Below, in pieces: positions 17,857 to 26,378 of a stretch of 45,961 nt of DNA. Both the position numbers and the translations under genes were made by a program. Below the pieces are notes generated by a model. That model had not been told where the DNA came from. It saw only the letters and a program-made list of their open reading frames with translations, and made no database searches. The number at the start of each line of letters is the position of its first letter. Position 1 is the stretch's first letter. Source of the DNA: Lentisphaerae bacterium GWF2_44_16 (GTDB lineage: Bacteria; Verrucomicrobiota; Lentisphaeria; Victivallales; GWF2-45-14); contig MHBF01000170.1 in assembly GCA_001803225.1 (NCBI GenBank), positions 1-45,961 on the forward strand, written 5' to 3'.

Positions 17857-19224
17857 TTGGAAAACATGATAAACAACAATCAAAACAGGTTAAATGAACT
17901 CAGGTCAAAGGCTGAATCCTTTTTAAGACAGAAGAATTCAAGCCAGCAGAATGAAACATCGCTCGAAGACCAGAAAATTATCTACGAGCTCGAACTCCGG
18001 CAAGTGGAGCTGGAAATACAGAATCAGGAATTGGAGGAAGCGCAAAAAGCCCTGAAACTTTCAAAAGAAAATTACTTCAACCTTTTTGACATGGCCCCCG
18101 TAGGATACCTCACCATCAACAAGGACTGTATAATATATGAAGCAAACTTGATGGTCGCCTCGCTTTTCAAGATTGACAGAAAAAAGATTCTGGAAAAATC
18201 CTTCCTTGATTTTGTGGACGATAGCTGCAAAGACACTTTTACCAAGTACATTAAGGATATTTCTCAAAAAACCTCTTCTCTCAATATCGACCTTAAAAAA
18301 AATGACGGCACACTTTTCGGGGCTCAGATAGCCATCAGTTCAGTACACAATCTTGACTTCTCACCGGAAAATTATTTTGTGACCATCATCGATATAAGCT
18401 CCCTCAAACAGTCCGAGGACAACTTGAAGAAACACAGGGATAGCCTTGAAGACATGGTCAATGCGCGTACGCTTGAAATAAACATGATTAACGAAAAACT
18501 GAAAAGGGAAATTTCAGAACGGGAGAAGACCGAGGAAAAAATAAAACATTCCGTGGCACAGAAAGAACTCCTCCTTCGCGAGATTCATCACAGAGTGAAA
18601 AATAACCTCAGCATAGTTTCAGGCCTCCTGAAGCTGTATTCTCACAAGGAAAAGGATGAAAAAATTAAAAATATTTTAAAGGAAATAGAACTGCGCATAG
18701 ATGCCATGATGTTTATTCATGACCGCCTGTATATATCAAGCGAGTTTGATAAAATCCCCTTTGACGTATATCTGGACAAGCTCATAACAAATATTTCCAG
18801 TTCATTCAATCAGAAAAATATCAAAATTAAAAAATTTCTATTCCCGGCCACAATCAATTCTGAAAAAGCCCTGTCCTGCGGACTTATTATAAACGAACTC
18901 ATCACAAACTGCTACAAACACGCGTTTCCCAATGGCAGGGAAGGATATATATCCATTGCCTTCTCCATTGAAAACATTAAGTCTCAAGAAAACCAGGACA
19001 GCCCAATATGGCATTTGTCGATATCCGATAACGGAGTAGGACTTCCAAAAGGATTTTCAGTGGAGAACAACAATTCGCTGGGGATGAACATCATAATGCT
19101 CCTGTCAAAACAGATGAAAGCTTCAGTGAAAATATCAGCCTCAAATGGCCTGAGCTTCAATATGACTTTCAGCGATTTGTCTATTGAAAGAAGCATTTCA
19201 GAACATCCTCCCCTTTTTACATGA
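17857..19224 (+). CDS. PAS-containing HisKA_2-type sensor histidine kinase
   Basis: The 455-residue protein has an N-terminal helical region, one PAS domain (about residues 68-188, FDMAPVGYLTINKD), a coiled coil, then a HisKA_2 dimerisation segment with LLREIHHRVKNNL (H244/H245) and an HATPase domain with NELITNCYKHAF and SDNGVGLP. No membrane segment is seen. HisKA_2 kinases often signal to single-domain regulators, which fits the preceding gene. The TTG start at 17857 has AAAGG with a 6-base spacer; the ATG at 17866 would sit 15 bases away, so TTG is preferred. The signal is unknown. Confidence 0.9.
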   Translation: MENMINNNQNRLNELRSKAESFLRQKNSSQQNETSLEDQKIIYELELRQVELEIQNQELEEAQKALKLSKENYFNLFDMAPVGYLTINKDCIIYEANLMVASLFKIDRKKILEKSFLDFVDDSCKDTFTKYIKDISQKTSSLNIDLKKNDGTLFGAQIAISSVHNLDFSPENYFVTIIDISSLKQSEDNLKKHRDSLEDMVNARTLEINMINEKLKREISEREKTEEKIKHSVAQKELLLREIHHRVKNNLSIVSGLLKLYSHKEKDEKIKNILKEIELRIDAMMFIHDRLYISSEFDKIPFDVYLDKLITNISSSFNQKNIKIKKFLFPATINSEKALSCGLIINELITNCYKHAFPNGREGYISIAFSIENIKSQENQDSPIWHLSISDNGVGLPKGFSVENNNSLGMNIIMLLSKQMKASVKISASNGLSFNMTFSDLSIERSISEHPPLFT

Positions 19225-19251
19225 AAAAAATGTGAAGCATGTATTATCTGT

Positions 19252-20394
19252 TCATGTTTTTCTGAGGATGTAGCGAAAAACTGTTCCGTGGAAAACTATA
19301 ACCCTCGCCTTGCCGGAATAACCGGGTTCTATCGGGTAAGGTGTTTTATCCAGGCTTATCTTAAGAACATAAAAAGTTTCTTTTTCTGAAAGTATTGTTT
19401 GAATGCCCGAAAGAATTCCGCCGATAGAATCGTATTTCGGGTAACTGTAGTTGTCGAGCCATATTTCGGCTTTCTGACCAATCAGGAGCTCAGGCCGTAT
19501 GGCTTGGTCGACAGTACCGGTAAAACACATTTCAGGAGAAGCCGCTATTTCCATAAAAAGCTCACCGGCCTTTACAAATTCTCCTTTTTTCTTCGATATG
19601 AAAAGTACTTTCCCGTCAAACGGCGCGATAATGGTTTTATTTCTGATTTTCTCCTTCAGAGACGCTTTTTCGGAATCCAGTTGAAAGAGATTTTTTCTTA
19701 TCTGCGCGGAAGCCGCTTCCTTCCACAACGGGTTTTCGTAATACTTTTTTTCACCCTTTTTCAGCTTGTTTTCGATGCCGAGTTTGTAGAGTTCCAGTTT
19801 GTAATTGAAAAGGCTCTGTTCCATCTGTGAATGTACCTGTTCAGACATAAGCTCAGCCATTTTCTTGTTGTGCAGGGCTTTTATGAATTCCAGTTTTGCG
19901 ACAAGCTGTTTTTTGTAAAGATTCTCAAAAACATCGGCTTCTTCTTTTCTGAGCGCCTCATCAAGTTTTTTCTGCGAACTGAGGTTTTCCGAAAAGACCG
20001 TAAATGTTTTCAACTGTTCTTTCTGCATGGCTTCATGGTACTGTGTTCTTTCTAATTCGAGCATGAACCTGCTTAAGTGCAGTTGGTTTTGAAGCTCCTT
20101 GTCTTCCAGTTCTTTCAAGAGCAAAGCGCGCTCATTTTCAATCATTTCCAGTTTTTGCCTCTCCGTCCCGGAGTCCGCGGCCGCCAGAATATCGCCTTTG
20201 CGGAAAGTCGCGGCGGGAAGTGAAAAAAGAACGCCGCCGTCAGGAAAAGAACATCTCAGACTTTCCGAGGGTTCCGCCCTGCCCTGCATATTCACGTAAA
20301 AATCAAGAGGCACCAGAAAAATAAAAAGCAGGGCGCTTATCACAACGAATATCACGCAGAATATCAGGGACCACGCCATTTTGAAAATATTCAT
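19252..20394 (-). CDS. HlyD-family periplasmic adaptor
   Basis: The 380-residue protein has one N-terminal membrane segment (about residues 8-30), a long coiled-coil hairpin (about 75-230) and a lipoyl/beta-barrel region with APFDGKVLF. That is the layout of membrane-fusion proteins that link an inner-membrane exporter to an outer-membrane channel. The start at 20394 follows the ABC gene by 4 bases, with GGAGGAG inside the ABC 3' end; the frame to 20583 would overlap that gene out of frame. It is the likely adaptor of that exporter. No outer-membrane channel gene is seen nearby. Confidence 0.85.
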   Translation of the reverse strand: MNIFKMAWSLIFCVIFVVISALLFIFLVPLDFYVNMQGRAEPSESLRCSFPDGGVLFSLPAATFRKGDILAAADSGTERQKLEMIENERALLLKELEDKELQNQLHLSRFMLELERTQYHEAMQKEQLKTFTVFSENLSSQKKLDEALRKEEADVFENLYKKQLVAKLEFIKALHNKKMAELMSEQVHSQMEQSLFNYKLELYKLGIENKLKKGEKKYYENPLWKEAASAQIRKNLFQLDSEKASLKEKIRNKTIIAPFDGKVLFISKKKGEFVKAGELFMEIAASPEMCFTGTVDQAIRPELLIGQKAEIWLDNYSYPKYDSIGGILSGIQTILSEKETFYVLKISLDKTPYPIEPGYSGKARVIVFHGTVFRYILRKT

Positions 20395-20398
20395 AAGC

Positions 20399-22321
20399 TT
20401 ACTTCTCCTCCTCCTCTTCCTGAGCCGCGCTTTCGGCATTCCAGAGATTTTGAATGGATTTTGATTTTTCCATCTGCTTGTTGTACATGTCAAAATATTT
20501 TCCTTTTTTCTCCAGAAGCTCGAAATGCGAACCCTGTTCCAATATCCTGCCCTTGTCAATGACAACAATGGAATCAGCGTCAATTATGGTCGACAGCCTG
20601 TGAGCTATCACGATAGTGGTACGGTCTCTGAAAATCTTTTTAAGCGCGTCCTGAATCAGGCCTTCGCTTTCGGAATCAAGATTGCTGGTGGCTTCGTCAA
20701 GAATAAGCAGTTGCGGGTTCGCGATAAGAGCGCGGGCAAGAGCGATGCGCTGTTTCTGTCCCCCGGAAAGTTTGACGCCGCGTTCGCCTATCACAGTGTC
20801 ATATTTGTCCTTGAGTTTGTCTATGAACTCGTGGCAATGCGCGACTTCGGCGGCATGGAGCAGTTCTTTTTCGGAAGCGTTCCTGTTGCCGAAAAGTATA
20901 TTTTCCCGGATCGTGCCGTCAAAGAGAAAAACATCCTGAAGAACAAGGCTCATCAGACTTCTGTAGCATGAAAGGCTTAAATTCCTTATGTCCGTTCCGT
21001 CAACGCTGACACTGCCGGAACTGACATCGTAAAAACGCAACACGATATTGCTGAGCGTTGTTTTGCCGCCGCCACTCGGTCCGACAAGTGCCATCACCTT
21101 GCCTTTAGGTATGAAAAAATTGACATTATCAAGCGCCTTCGTTCCGTCCGGATAAACGAAATCGACATTATCGAATTTTATTCCTTCATTAAAGGAAACT
21201 ATATTTGACGTATTCTCCTTATCGACTATGTCGGGCTTCATATCGAGAAGGTCGAAAGTACGCTCCACGCACGCCATGCTTTTCTGCATTTCCGAAAAAG
21301 AAAACATAATCTGGAAAATAGGCTGGAAAAGCCATTGGGTAAAACTGATGAAAACAACAATACTGCCGACGCTCAGTGTACCGTTTATAAAAAAATATCC
21401 GCCAACAAGCCAGATGCTGATTTCAGTAATGCTGAAAACAGTCCATGCCCCGATATGAACAGAAGAACCTATTACAAAGCTGTAGAGAGATTTCCTCCAC
21501 AGCAGATTTATGTCAGTACCATAGTCTTTACGAATTGTATTTTCCCTGCGGAAACTCCTGATGACCTGTATTCCTCCGAAAGTCTCGGCGAGTCCGGCGT
21601 TTATCAGTGCCCTATCCTGACGGAGCGAACGTTGAAAGGGACGCATGATGTTGAACACAAAATATGTAATCCCGAACATTATCATGCAGAAAATAAAACA
21701 GATAAGCATGACTTTCCAGTTCACAACAAGGAGTGATATTATGGCGATAAGAAACATAATCAAAGCATTAAACGGGGTAAGAAGCCCGTTGAAAAGCAGA
21801 TTGCCGGAACCCTCGGAATCATCCTGAAGGCGCGATATAATGCCGCCTATCTTCATCTTCTGAAGTTCGACAAGCGGCAAGGTATTAAGATGCTCCATCT
21901 GTCTCTGTTTCAGGCCCAGCACAAAACGTCCGAGGAGTATCTGACTGTAATAGTCTTTTGAAAAAGTCAGAAGCCTCTGCATTGCCGCGCTCACCAGAAG
22001 AGCAAGGCATGCTGAGGAGAGGAGAACAATATTTTTCTGTGGAAGTATATAATCTATCATGACCTTGCTTGTCCAAGGGAAAAGAGCGCCAAGGAGGGAA
22101 TTGAACAATCCAAGCAATATTATAAGTATGATTTTAGATCTGTGTTCGCGGAATTCACTTATATAACGCCAGAGATAATACCCCGCGTTTTTTCTGACGG
22201 CATTCTCATCCTTCGCGGAATCTTTCTTTTCTTCCTCAAGGTTCTTCTTGAATTTTAAAATGCCTTTCGCCTTTATGAAGTCATAATAGCGACGGCGGCT
22301 GTTCTGTTTAGGGGGAACCAT
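20399..22321 (-). CDS. ABC exporter, fused permease-ATPase
   Basis: The 640-residue protein has a basic N-terminal extension (about residues 1-65), a six-span transmembrane domain (about 70-340) and an ATPase domain with Walker A GPSGGGKTT, LSGGQKQRIALARAL and LILDEATSNLD. No C39 peptidase domain is present. It ends in a Glu-rich tail. The adjacent HlyD-type adaptor suggests trans-envelope export of a peptide, lipid or other substrate. GGAAG precedes the 22321 ATG; a GTG at 22357 gives a longer frame without a good site. It follows the receiver-kinase gene by 70 bases on the same strand. Confidence 0.9.
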   Translation of the reverse strand: MVPPKQNSRRRYYDFIKAKGILKFKKNLEEEKKDSAKDENAVRKNAGYYLWRYISEFREHRSKIILIILLGLFNSLLGALFPWTSKVMIDYILPQKNIVLLSSACLALLVSAAMQRLLTFSKDYYSQILLGRFVLGLKQRQMEHLNTLPLVELQKMKIGGIISRLQDDSEGSGNLLFNGLLTPFNALIMFLIAIISLLVVNWKVMLICFIFCMIMFGITYFVFNIMRPFQRSLRQDRALINAGLAETFGGIQVIRSFRRENTIRKDYGTDINLLWRKSLYSFVIGSSVHIGAWTVFSITEISIWLVGGYFFINGTLSVGSIVVFISFTQWLFQPIFQIMFSFSEMQKSMACVERTFDLLDMKPDIVDKENTSNIVSFNEGIKFDNVDFVYPDGTKALDNVNFFIPKGKVMALVGPSGGGKTTLSNIVLRFYDVSSGSVSVDGTDIRNLSLSCYRSLMSLVLQDVFLFDGTIRENILFGNRNASEKELLHAAEVAHCHEFIDKLKDKYDTVIGERGVKLSGGQKQRIALARALIANPQLLILDEATSNLDSESEGLIQDALKKIFRDRTTIVIAHRLSTIIDADSIVVIDKGRILEQGSHFELLEKKGKYFDMYNKQMEKSKSIQNLWNAESAAQEEEEEK

Positions 22322-22391
22322 ATAATCTTCCAGATAATTAACTCTGGAATTATACACCTGTTTTGAAAAAATGTATAGGCGGAACGTATTT

Positions 22392-23732
22392 TTATTTCCA
22401 GACAGCGGCGTTTTCGGCGGTATTGAAACGATCCCTGAGAAGACTGCTGCTTTCAGTTTCGTTTCTCAGATATATGGTCAGCGCGTATGATATTTCTTCC
22501 GCCGATGGCCGGAGTTCCGGCCCCTTCTGGAGCATACTGGCAATTATATTCTGAATGTCTTCGGGTATCTCGCTTATAATCATCTTCGGCTTTGCGGGTT
22601 TGTCGTTCTTTATCGACTTCATCATTCCCGCAACGGATTCCCCGTAAAAAGGCCTGATCCCGGTGAGAAGTTCATAACTAAGAATTCCCAGTGAAAATAT
22701 ATCGGCATACTGGTCAACTTTTTCGGAAGAGTTGAAGGATTCCGGCGACATATACGCAGGGGAACCTTTAAGATTGTCCGTAACGGCATACCCTGTTTTC
22801 ATAAGGCTTGATATGCCGAAATCAGTTATTTTCACATTATTGTCTTCACCTATGAGAATGTTGCCGGGCTTTATGTCCCTGTGGAGAATACCGGCCTCGT
22901 GAATTGAACAGAGCGCAAGCGATATCTGCCTGATTATATCGATTTTCTGACTCATTGTCAGAAAATTGCCGCATATGAATTTAGAAAGCGAATGGCCCGG
23001 AATGTATTCCATAACTACATAAGGATCTCCGTTACCTTCATCAGGAAAACCGTATTCAATGATTTTTATGATGTTCGCGTGACAGAGAGCGGAGGCTTTT
23101 TCTACGACTTCCACAAATCGCGTTGAAATGGATGAGGAATCCTGAGAAGACTTTTCAATCTGACGGAATTTTTTAAGGGCGTAATATTTCCCGCCTTTTT
23201 CCACGAGCATAACATCGCCCATACTGCCGGAGCCGATATTTCTGACAAAGTTATATCCGCATACGATATCATCCTTGACCTTTCTTGTTTTGAGCAGTTC
23301 CATTTCTATGTTGCATTTTCGACACTCAAGGGCGGCCTTCACTTTTTCGAGGAGTTTCTCATTTGTAAACGGCTTCGGCAGATAATCGAAAGCGCCTTTT
23401 TTGACGATACTGACCGCGGTCTCGTATTCCGGCATGCCTGTAATCATTATAACTTCGCCGTATGGAAGTTTTTTTCTGCATATATTGAAAAGATCTATTC
23501 CGCTCATTCCCGGTAAGTTTACGTCTATAAGGATAAGCGCGTATTTTTTTCTGTCTATGGATTTCAGGGCTTCTTCCGAATTGGACACGCATTCAATTTC
23601 ATAGTGAGCGAAAGAAAGTACTTTTTGAATAAGGTTACTGACATGGGGGTCGTCATCCACGAGCAGGATGGAAGTGTTTTCATTCTCATCCAGCTGCTCG
23701 TATCCAAGTGGAGAATCAGAATCATTACCCAT
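22392..23732 (-). CDS. Receiver-Ser/Thr protein kinase fusion
   Basis: The 446-residue protein joins a CheY-like receiver (about residues 20-140; LLVDDDP, phosphoacceptor D70, LPKPF) to a Hanks-type protein kinase (about 160-430). The kinase has GSGSMGDV, ALKKF with K187, HRDIKPGN with D286, DFG at 304-306 and SPAYMSPE, so it looks active. It has no membrane anchor or PASTA tail. The fusion could make Ser/Thr phosphorylation depend on a histidine kinase. It is the first gene of a strand run with the ABC exporter and HlyD adaptor, which suggests that it controls or responds to export. The sensor kinase and kinase targets are unknown. Confidence 0.92.
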   Translation of the reverse strand: MGNDSDSPLGYEQLDENENTSILLVDDDPHVSNLIQKVLSFAHYEIECVSNSEEALKSIDRKKYALILIDVNLPGMSGIDLFNICRKKLPYGEVIMITGMPEYETAVSIVKKGAFDYLPKPFTNEKLLEKVKAALECRKCNIEMELLKTRKVKDDIVCGYNFVRNIGSGSMGDVMLVEKGGKYYALKKFRQIEKSSQDSSSISTRFVEVVEKASALCHANIIKIIEYGFPDEGNGDPYVVMEYIPGHSLSKFICGNFLTMSQKIDIIRQISLALCSIHEAGILHRDIKPGNILIGEDNNVKITDFGISSLMKTGYAVTDNLKGSPAYMSPESFNSSEKVDQYADIFSLGILSYELLTGIRPFYGESVAGMMKSIKNDKPAKPKMIISEIPEDIQNIIASMLQKGPELRPSAEEISYALTIYLRNETESSSLLRDRFNTAENAAVWK

Positions 23733-23793
23733 TAATCTGTCCGCCCGTAGTTAATTAAACCCCTATTAATTTAACATACTTTGAAAATGAAGC

Positions 23794-23839
23794 AAAGCGA
23801 AATTCCAACTTTTCAGTTTTACAAATTGAAATTCGCTTT
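23794..23839. repeat. Inverted repeat in a divergent promoter region
   Basis: AAAGCGAA (23794-23801) and TTCGCTTT (23832-23839) are separated by 30 bases between the receiver-kinase gene and the CocE-type gene. It is a possible operator with no known regulator. Confidence 0.3.
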
Positions 23840-23912
23840 TAAACTTTCATCCGAATATGATATATTGTAGTCAGTTTAAATAATTCACTTACTATGAATA
23901 AGGAACCTGAAT

Positions 23913-25568
23913 ATGTCTCTTTTTAGCCGACGGACCAACGTAAAAATCAAAATGCGCGACGGCGTCGCGCTCTCATGCAATATCATATTTCCAGCGGGAA
24001 AAGGAAAATTTCCGACGGTACTTGCCAGAACACCGTATAACAAGGAATCCTATAATATCTCTTCAGAATTGGTGAGAAGATATCTTGAAAGCGGTTACGT
24101 CCATATTTCGCAGGACGTCAGAGGAAAATTTGATTCCGACGGCGTTTTCGATCCTTTCAACGAAACGGAGGACGGCTATGACACAATCATGTGGATAGCG
24201 TCGCAGCCCTGGTCAAACGGCAAAGTCGGAATGATAGGAGGCTCATACGGCGGTTTCACACAGATATATCCCGCAAAACTCGCCCCTGCGCCGTTACAGG
24301 CCATAACGCCGTCAGTCATAGGTTCGAACCCCGTTAAAAACATTATATATAAAAATGGAGTTCTTCAGTTTCCGATTGTTTCATGGATACTGAATACCGC
24401 CGCCGGACGTTCAGCCCTTTCCCAACCTGTTGAAGACTGGAATGAGTTTTTCACTAATGTTCCCATACATGATATGGCGACAGCCAACGGCTTTGAAATT
24501 CCAGCTTTCGAAAATTGGATGTCACGAACGGTAGCCGACAAATACTGGGATACTTTCAATATAGATGCTTTCATCGGAAAAATCGATATTCCAGTCTTCC
24601 TGGCCGGCGGCTGGTATGACTTTTATTCGGACGTGCCGCTTCGTCTTTTTTCGGAAATGAAAAAAAACGCTTCCATGAAAAAGAAAGTAAAAGTCATAAT
24701 GGGCCCCTGGCTGCATGCCCTTTCCACGGACAGGATAGTTGGACAGATTGATTTCGGGGTTTCCTCCCTTATGGATATTGAGCTTATCAAAAAACTCTGG
24801 CTCGACCGTTTTATAAAAGGCGAAAAAAACGGAATAGATAAAGAAGCGCCTCTGAAAATTTTTGTAATGGGAATAAATAAATGGCGTGACGAATACGAAT
24901 GGCCGCTGAAGAGAACAGAATATACTTCTTTTCACATAGGCTCCGGCAATTCGGCAAACAGCATGCACGGGGACGGTTTTCTCTCGGAGGAAAAACATGA
25001 GAGCAAATCTGAAAAAGACTTATTCATATATAATCCTCTCAATCCTGTCCCGTCAATAGGAGGCGCCACTCTGGGCCCTCTCATCGGCGGACCTTTCGAT
25101 CAGAGGCCCGCAGAAAGACGGGACGACGTCCTGGTATATTCGAGCCGCGCACTGAAGAAAGCTCTGGAAGTAACGGGTCCCGTAAGAATGGAATTATATG
25201 TGTCATCATCCGCACCCGATACGGATTTCATAGCCAGACTTTGCGATGTTTATCCCGACGGAAGATCAATAAATCTGTGCGACGGGATAATCAGGACTCG
25301 CTTCAGAAAAGGCTTCGAAAAAGAGCTGATGATGGAGAAAGAAAAAATCTACAAATTGGAAATTGACATGGACGCCATATCAAACGTTTTTCTTCCGGGA
25401 CACATGATAAGACTTGAAATAACAAGCAGCTGTTTTCCGCGATTCGCGAGGAACTTCAACACCGGCAAAAAAAATATTGACGAAAAAAATCCTTTTATCG
25501 CGGAACAAATTATTTATCACTCGAAGAAACATCCTTCGCGTCTGATATTGCCGTTAATAAATCAATGA
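23913..25568 (+). CDS. CocE/NonD-family alpha/beta hydrolase
   Basis: The 551-residue protein has the peptidase-S15/CocE layout: an alpha/beta-hydrolase domain (about residues 1-310) with nucleophile S111 in GGSYGG, a GGWYDFYSD segment likely to hold the acidic residue and GPWLHA likely to hold the histidine. A C-terminal jelly-roll domain follows, with VTGPVRMELYVSS and LRDP-like strands. The family contains cocaine esterase, acyl-esterases and X-Pro dipeptidyl peptidases, so the substrate cannot be fixed. No signal peptide is seen, which suggests a cytoplasmic enzyme. AAGGA precedes the ATG. Confidence 0.88.
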   Translation: MSLFSRRTNVKIKMRDGVALSCNIIFPAGKGKFPTVLARTPYNKESYNISSELVRRYLESGYVHISQDVRGKFDSDGVFDPFNETEDGYDTIMWIASQPWSNGKVGMIGGSYGGFTQIYPAKLAPAPLQAITPSVIGSNPVKNIIYKNGVLQFPIVSWILNTAAGRSALSQPVEDWNEFFTNVPIHDMATANGFEIPAFENWMSRTVADKYWDTFNIDAFIGKIDIPVFLAGGWYDFYSDVPLRLFSEMKKNASMKKKVKVIMGPWLHALSTDRIVGQIDFGVSSLMDIELIKKLWLDRFIKGEKNGIDKEAPLKIFVMGINKWRDEYEWPLKRTEYTSFHIGSGNSANSMHGDGFLSEEKHESKSEKDLFIYNPLNPVPSIGGATLGPLIGGPFDQRPAERRDDVLVYSSRALKKALEVTGPVRMELYVSSSAPDTDFIARLCDVYPDGRSINLCDGIIRTRFRKGFEKELMMEKEKIYKLEIDMDAISNVFLPGHMIRLEITSSCFPRFARNFNTGKKNIDEKNPFIAEQIIYHSKKHPSRLILPLINQ

Positions 25569-25628
25569 GCGCAGTTATTTTAGCCTCATTTTTCTAAAAA
25601 ATTTTTACATTTCCCATCATGTATTTTC

Positions 25629-25641
25629 ATCGTGGCAACTG
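25629..25641 (+). repeat. Upstream copy of a 13-bp repeat found at the H1-like start
   Basis: ATCGTGGCAACTG occurs here and again at 25779-25791, exactly 150 bases later, where it spans the GTG start of the H1-like gene. The upstream copy lacks a ribosome binding site and soon meets a stop. It may be left from a local duplication. Confidence 0.5.
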
Positions 25642-25704
25642 ATTTTTTTTGAGAGCCTCCCTTAAAAAAAATGAAAAAAAATGAAAAAAAACTTTTATAA
25701 CTGT

Positions 25705-25738
25705 TTGCAATTTCGGCACAATGTAAATATTATTGTGC
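25705..25738 (+). promoter_or_regulatory. Promoter with overlapping operator-like inverted repeat
   Basis: TTGCAA (25705-25710) and TATTAT (25728-25733) are 17 bases apart. GCACAAT (25716-25722) and ATTGTGC (25732-25738) form a 7-bp inverted repeat around the -10. A protein bound there could block transcription of the H1-like operon. Confidence 0.5.
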
Positions 25739-25781
25739 ATCGTCGAACAGAAATCTAAAAATGAAAAAAGGAGGTTGTATC

Positions 25782-26003
25782 GTGGCAACTGCAAAATCGA
25801 AGAAGGCAAAACCGGCCGCAAAGAAAACAGTTAAAGCCGTTGCAAAAAAAGCAGCAAAACCGGCCGCTAAGAAAGTAGTAAAGAAGGCCGTGAAAAAAGT
25901 CGTGAAGAAAGTAGTAAAGAAAGCTGCTCCGAAAAAAGCTGTTAAAAAAGCAGTGAAAAAAGCTGCTCCGAAAAAAGCTGTTAAAAAAGCTGCGAAGAAG
26001 TAA
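25782..26003 (+). CDS. Histone H1-like lysine/alanine-rich protein
   Basis: The 73-residue protein is almost entirely Lys, Ala, Pro and Val in KKAVKKAAPKKA-type repeats. It resembles the C-terminal tail of histone H1 and the chlamydial Hc1/Hc2 proteins. Such proteins bind and compact DNA or RNA through charge. The GTG at 25782 is chosen because GGAGG (25770-25774) lies 7 bases upstream; an in-frame ATG at 25761 would include the binding site itself. It is followed 30 bases later by a small basic-protein gene and then a strong terminator, so the two form an operon. Confidence 0.8.
   Translation: MATAKSKKAKPAAKKTVKAVAKKAAKPAAKKVVKKAVKKVVKKVVKKAAPKKAVKKAVKKAAPKKAVKKAAKK
25920..25997 (+). repeat. 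Tandem 39-bp repeat inside the H1-like gene
   Basis: At least 32 bases from 25920 are repeated exactly from 25959, a 39-bp period that encodes a 13-residue unit, KKAAPKKAVKKAV. Copy number could change by slippage, altering tail length without a frameshift. Confidence 0.7.
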
Positions 26004-26033
26004 AAAAGCAAAAAGGACAGGAAAGGAAAACGT

Positions 26034-26237
26034 ATGAAATTCTACAATGTTAAAAAGCGCGCGTCAGTGAATATTTCCGATGACAAGTGCACTAAGGTAA
26101 TCTATAAACGCAAAACAACAAAAGGCGTTCAGGAACGTTATGCAGTGCGCGCTGTTGACAGTGATGGTTCGAATCTGACAAAATTCATCAACAAGAAAAC
26201 TTTCGATACCTTGAAATGTCCGGTTGCTAAAAAATAA
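26034..26237 (+). CDS. Small basic protein in the H1-like operon
   Basis: The 67-residue protein is basic (many Lys and Arg) and has two cysteines, in DDKCTKVIYKR and LKCPVAKK. It has no signal peptide or membrane segment. I do not recognise the family. GGAAAGGAA precedes the ATG, and the gene sits between the H1-like gene (30-base gap) and a strong terminator. Its basic nature and cotranscription suggest a nucleoid or RNA-associated role, but this is inference. The clean ribosome binding site and terminator make it a credible gene. Confidence 0.68.
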   Translation: MKFYNVKKRASVNISDDKCTKVIYKRKTTKGVQERYAVRAVDSDGSNLTKFINKKTFDTLKCPVAKK

Positions 26238-26263
26238 TTGGGAATAATATCCCGATTTAAGAG

Positions 26264-26291
26264 CCCCGCTTTTTCAAAGCGGGGTTTTTTT
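26264..26291 (+). terminator. Rho-independent terminator
   Basis: CCCCGCTTT (26264-26272), loop TTC, AAAGCGGGG (26276-26284), then seven T. It ends the H1-like operon. Confidence 0.93.
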
Positions 26292-26313
26292 ATGGCGCAA
26301 ATTGAATCTTTTT

Positions 26314-26341
26314 TTGAAAAAATGAGAAAATGACGTATAGT
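26314..26341 (+). promoter_or_regulatory. Predicted sigma-70-type promoter for the mlaA-like operon
   Basis: TTGAAA (26314-26319) and TATAGT (26336-26341) are 16 bases apart. The promoter lies between the terminator of the previous operon and the mlaA-like start. Confidence 0.6.
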
Positions 26342-26378
26342 AAGAGAGAGTGTGCAATTCGTATATGAAGATAATTTT

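Noticed and set aside
19219-19257. ACATGAA/TTCATGT inverted repeat between convergent genes
   Set aside because: The loop is 25 bases and the stem is AT-rich; a terminator is possible but too weak to list.
25730-26011. Phe/Ala-rich frames opposite both H1-like genes (also 30053-30400)
   Set aside because: They are the reverse strand of Lys/Ala repeats. They have no start signals, and the plus-strand gene (or minus at 29995) fits better.
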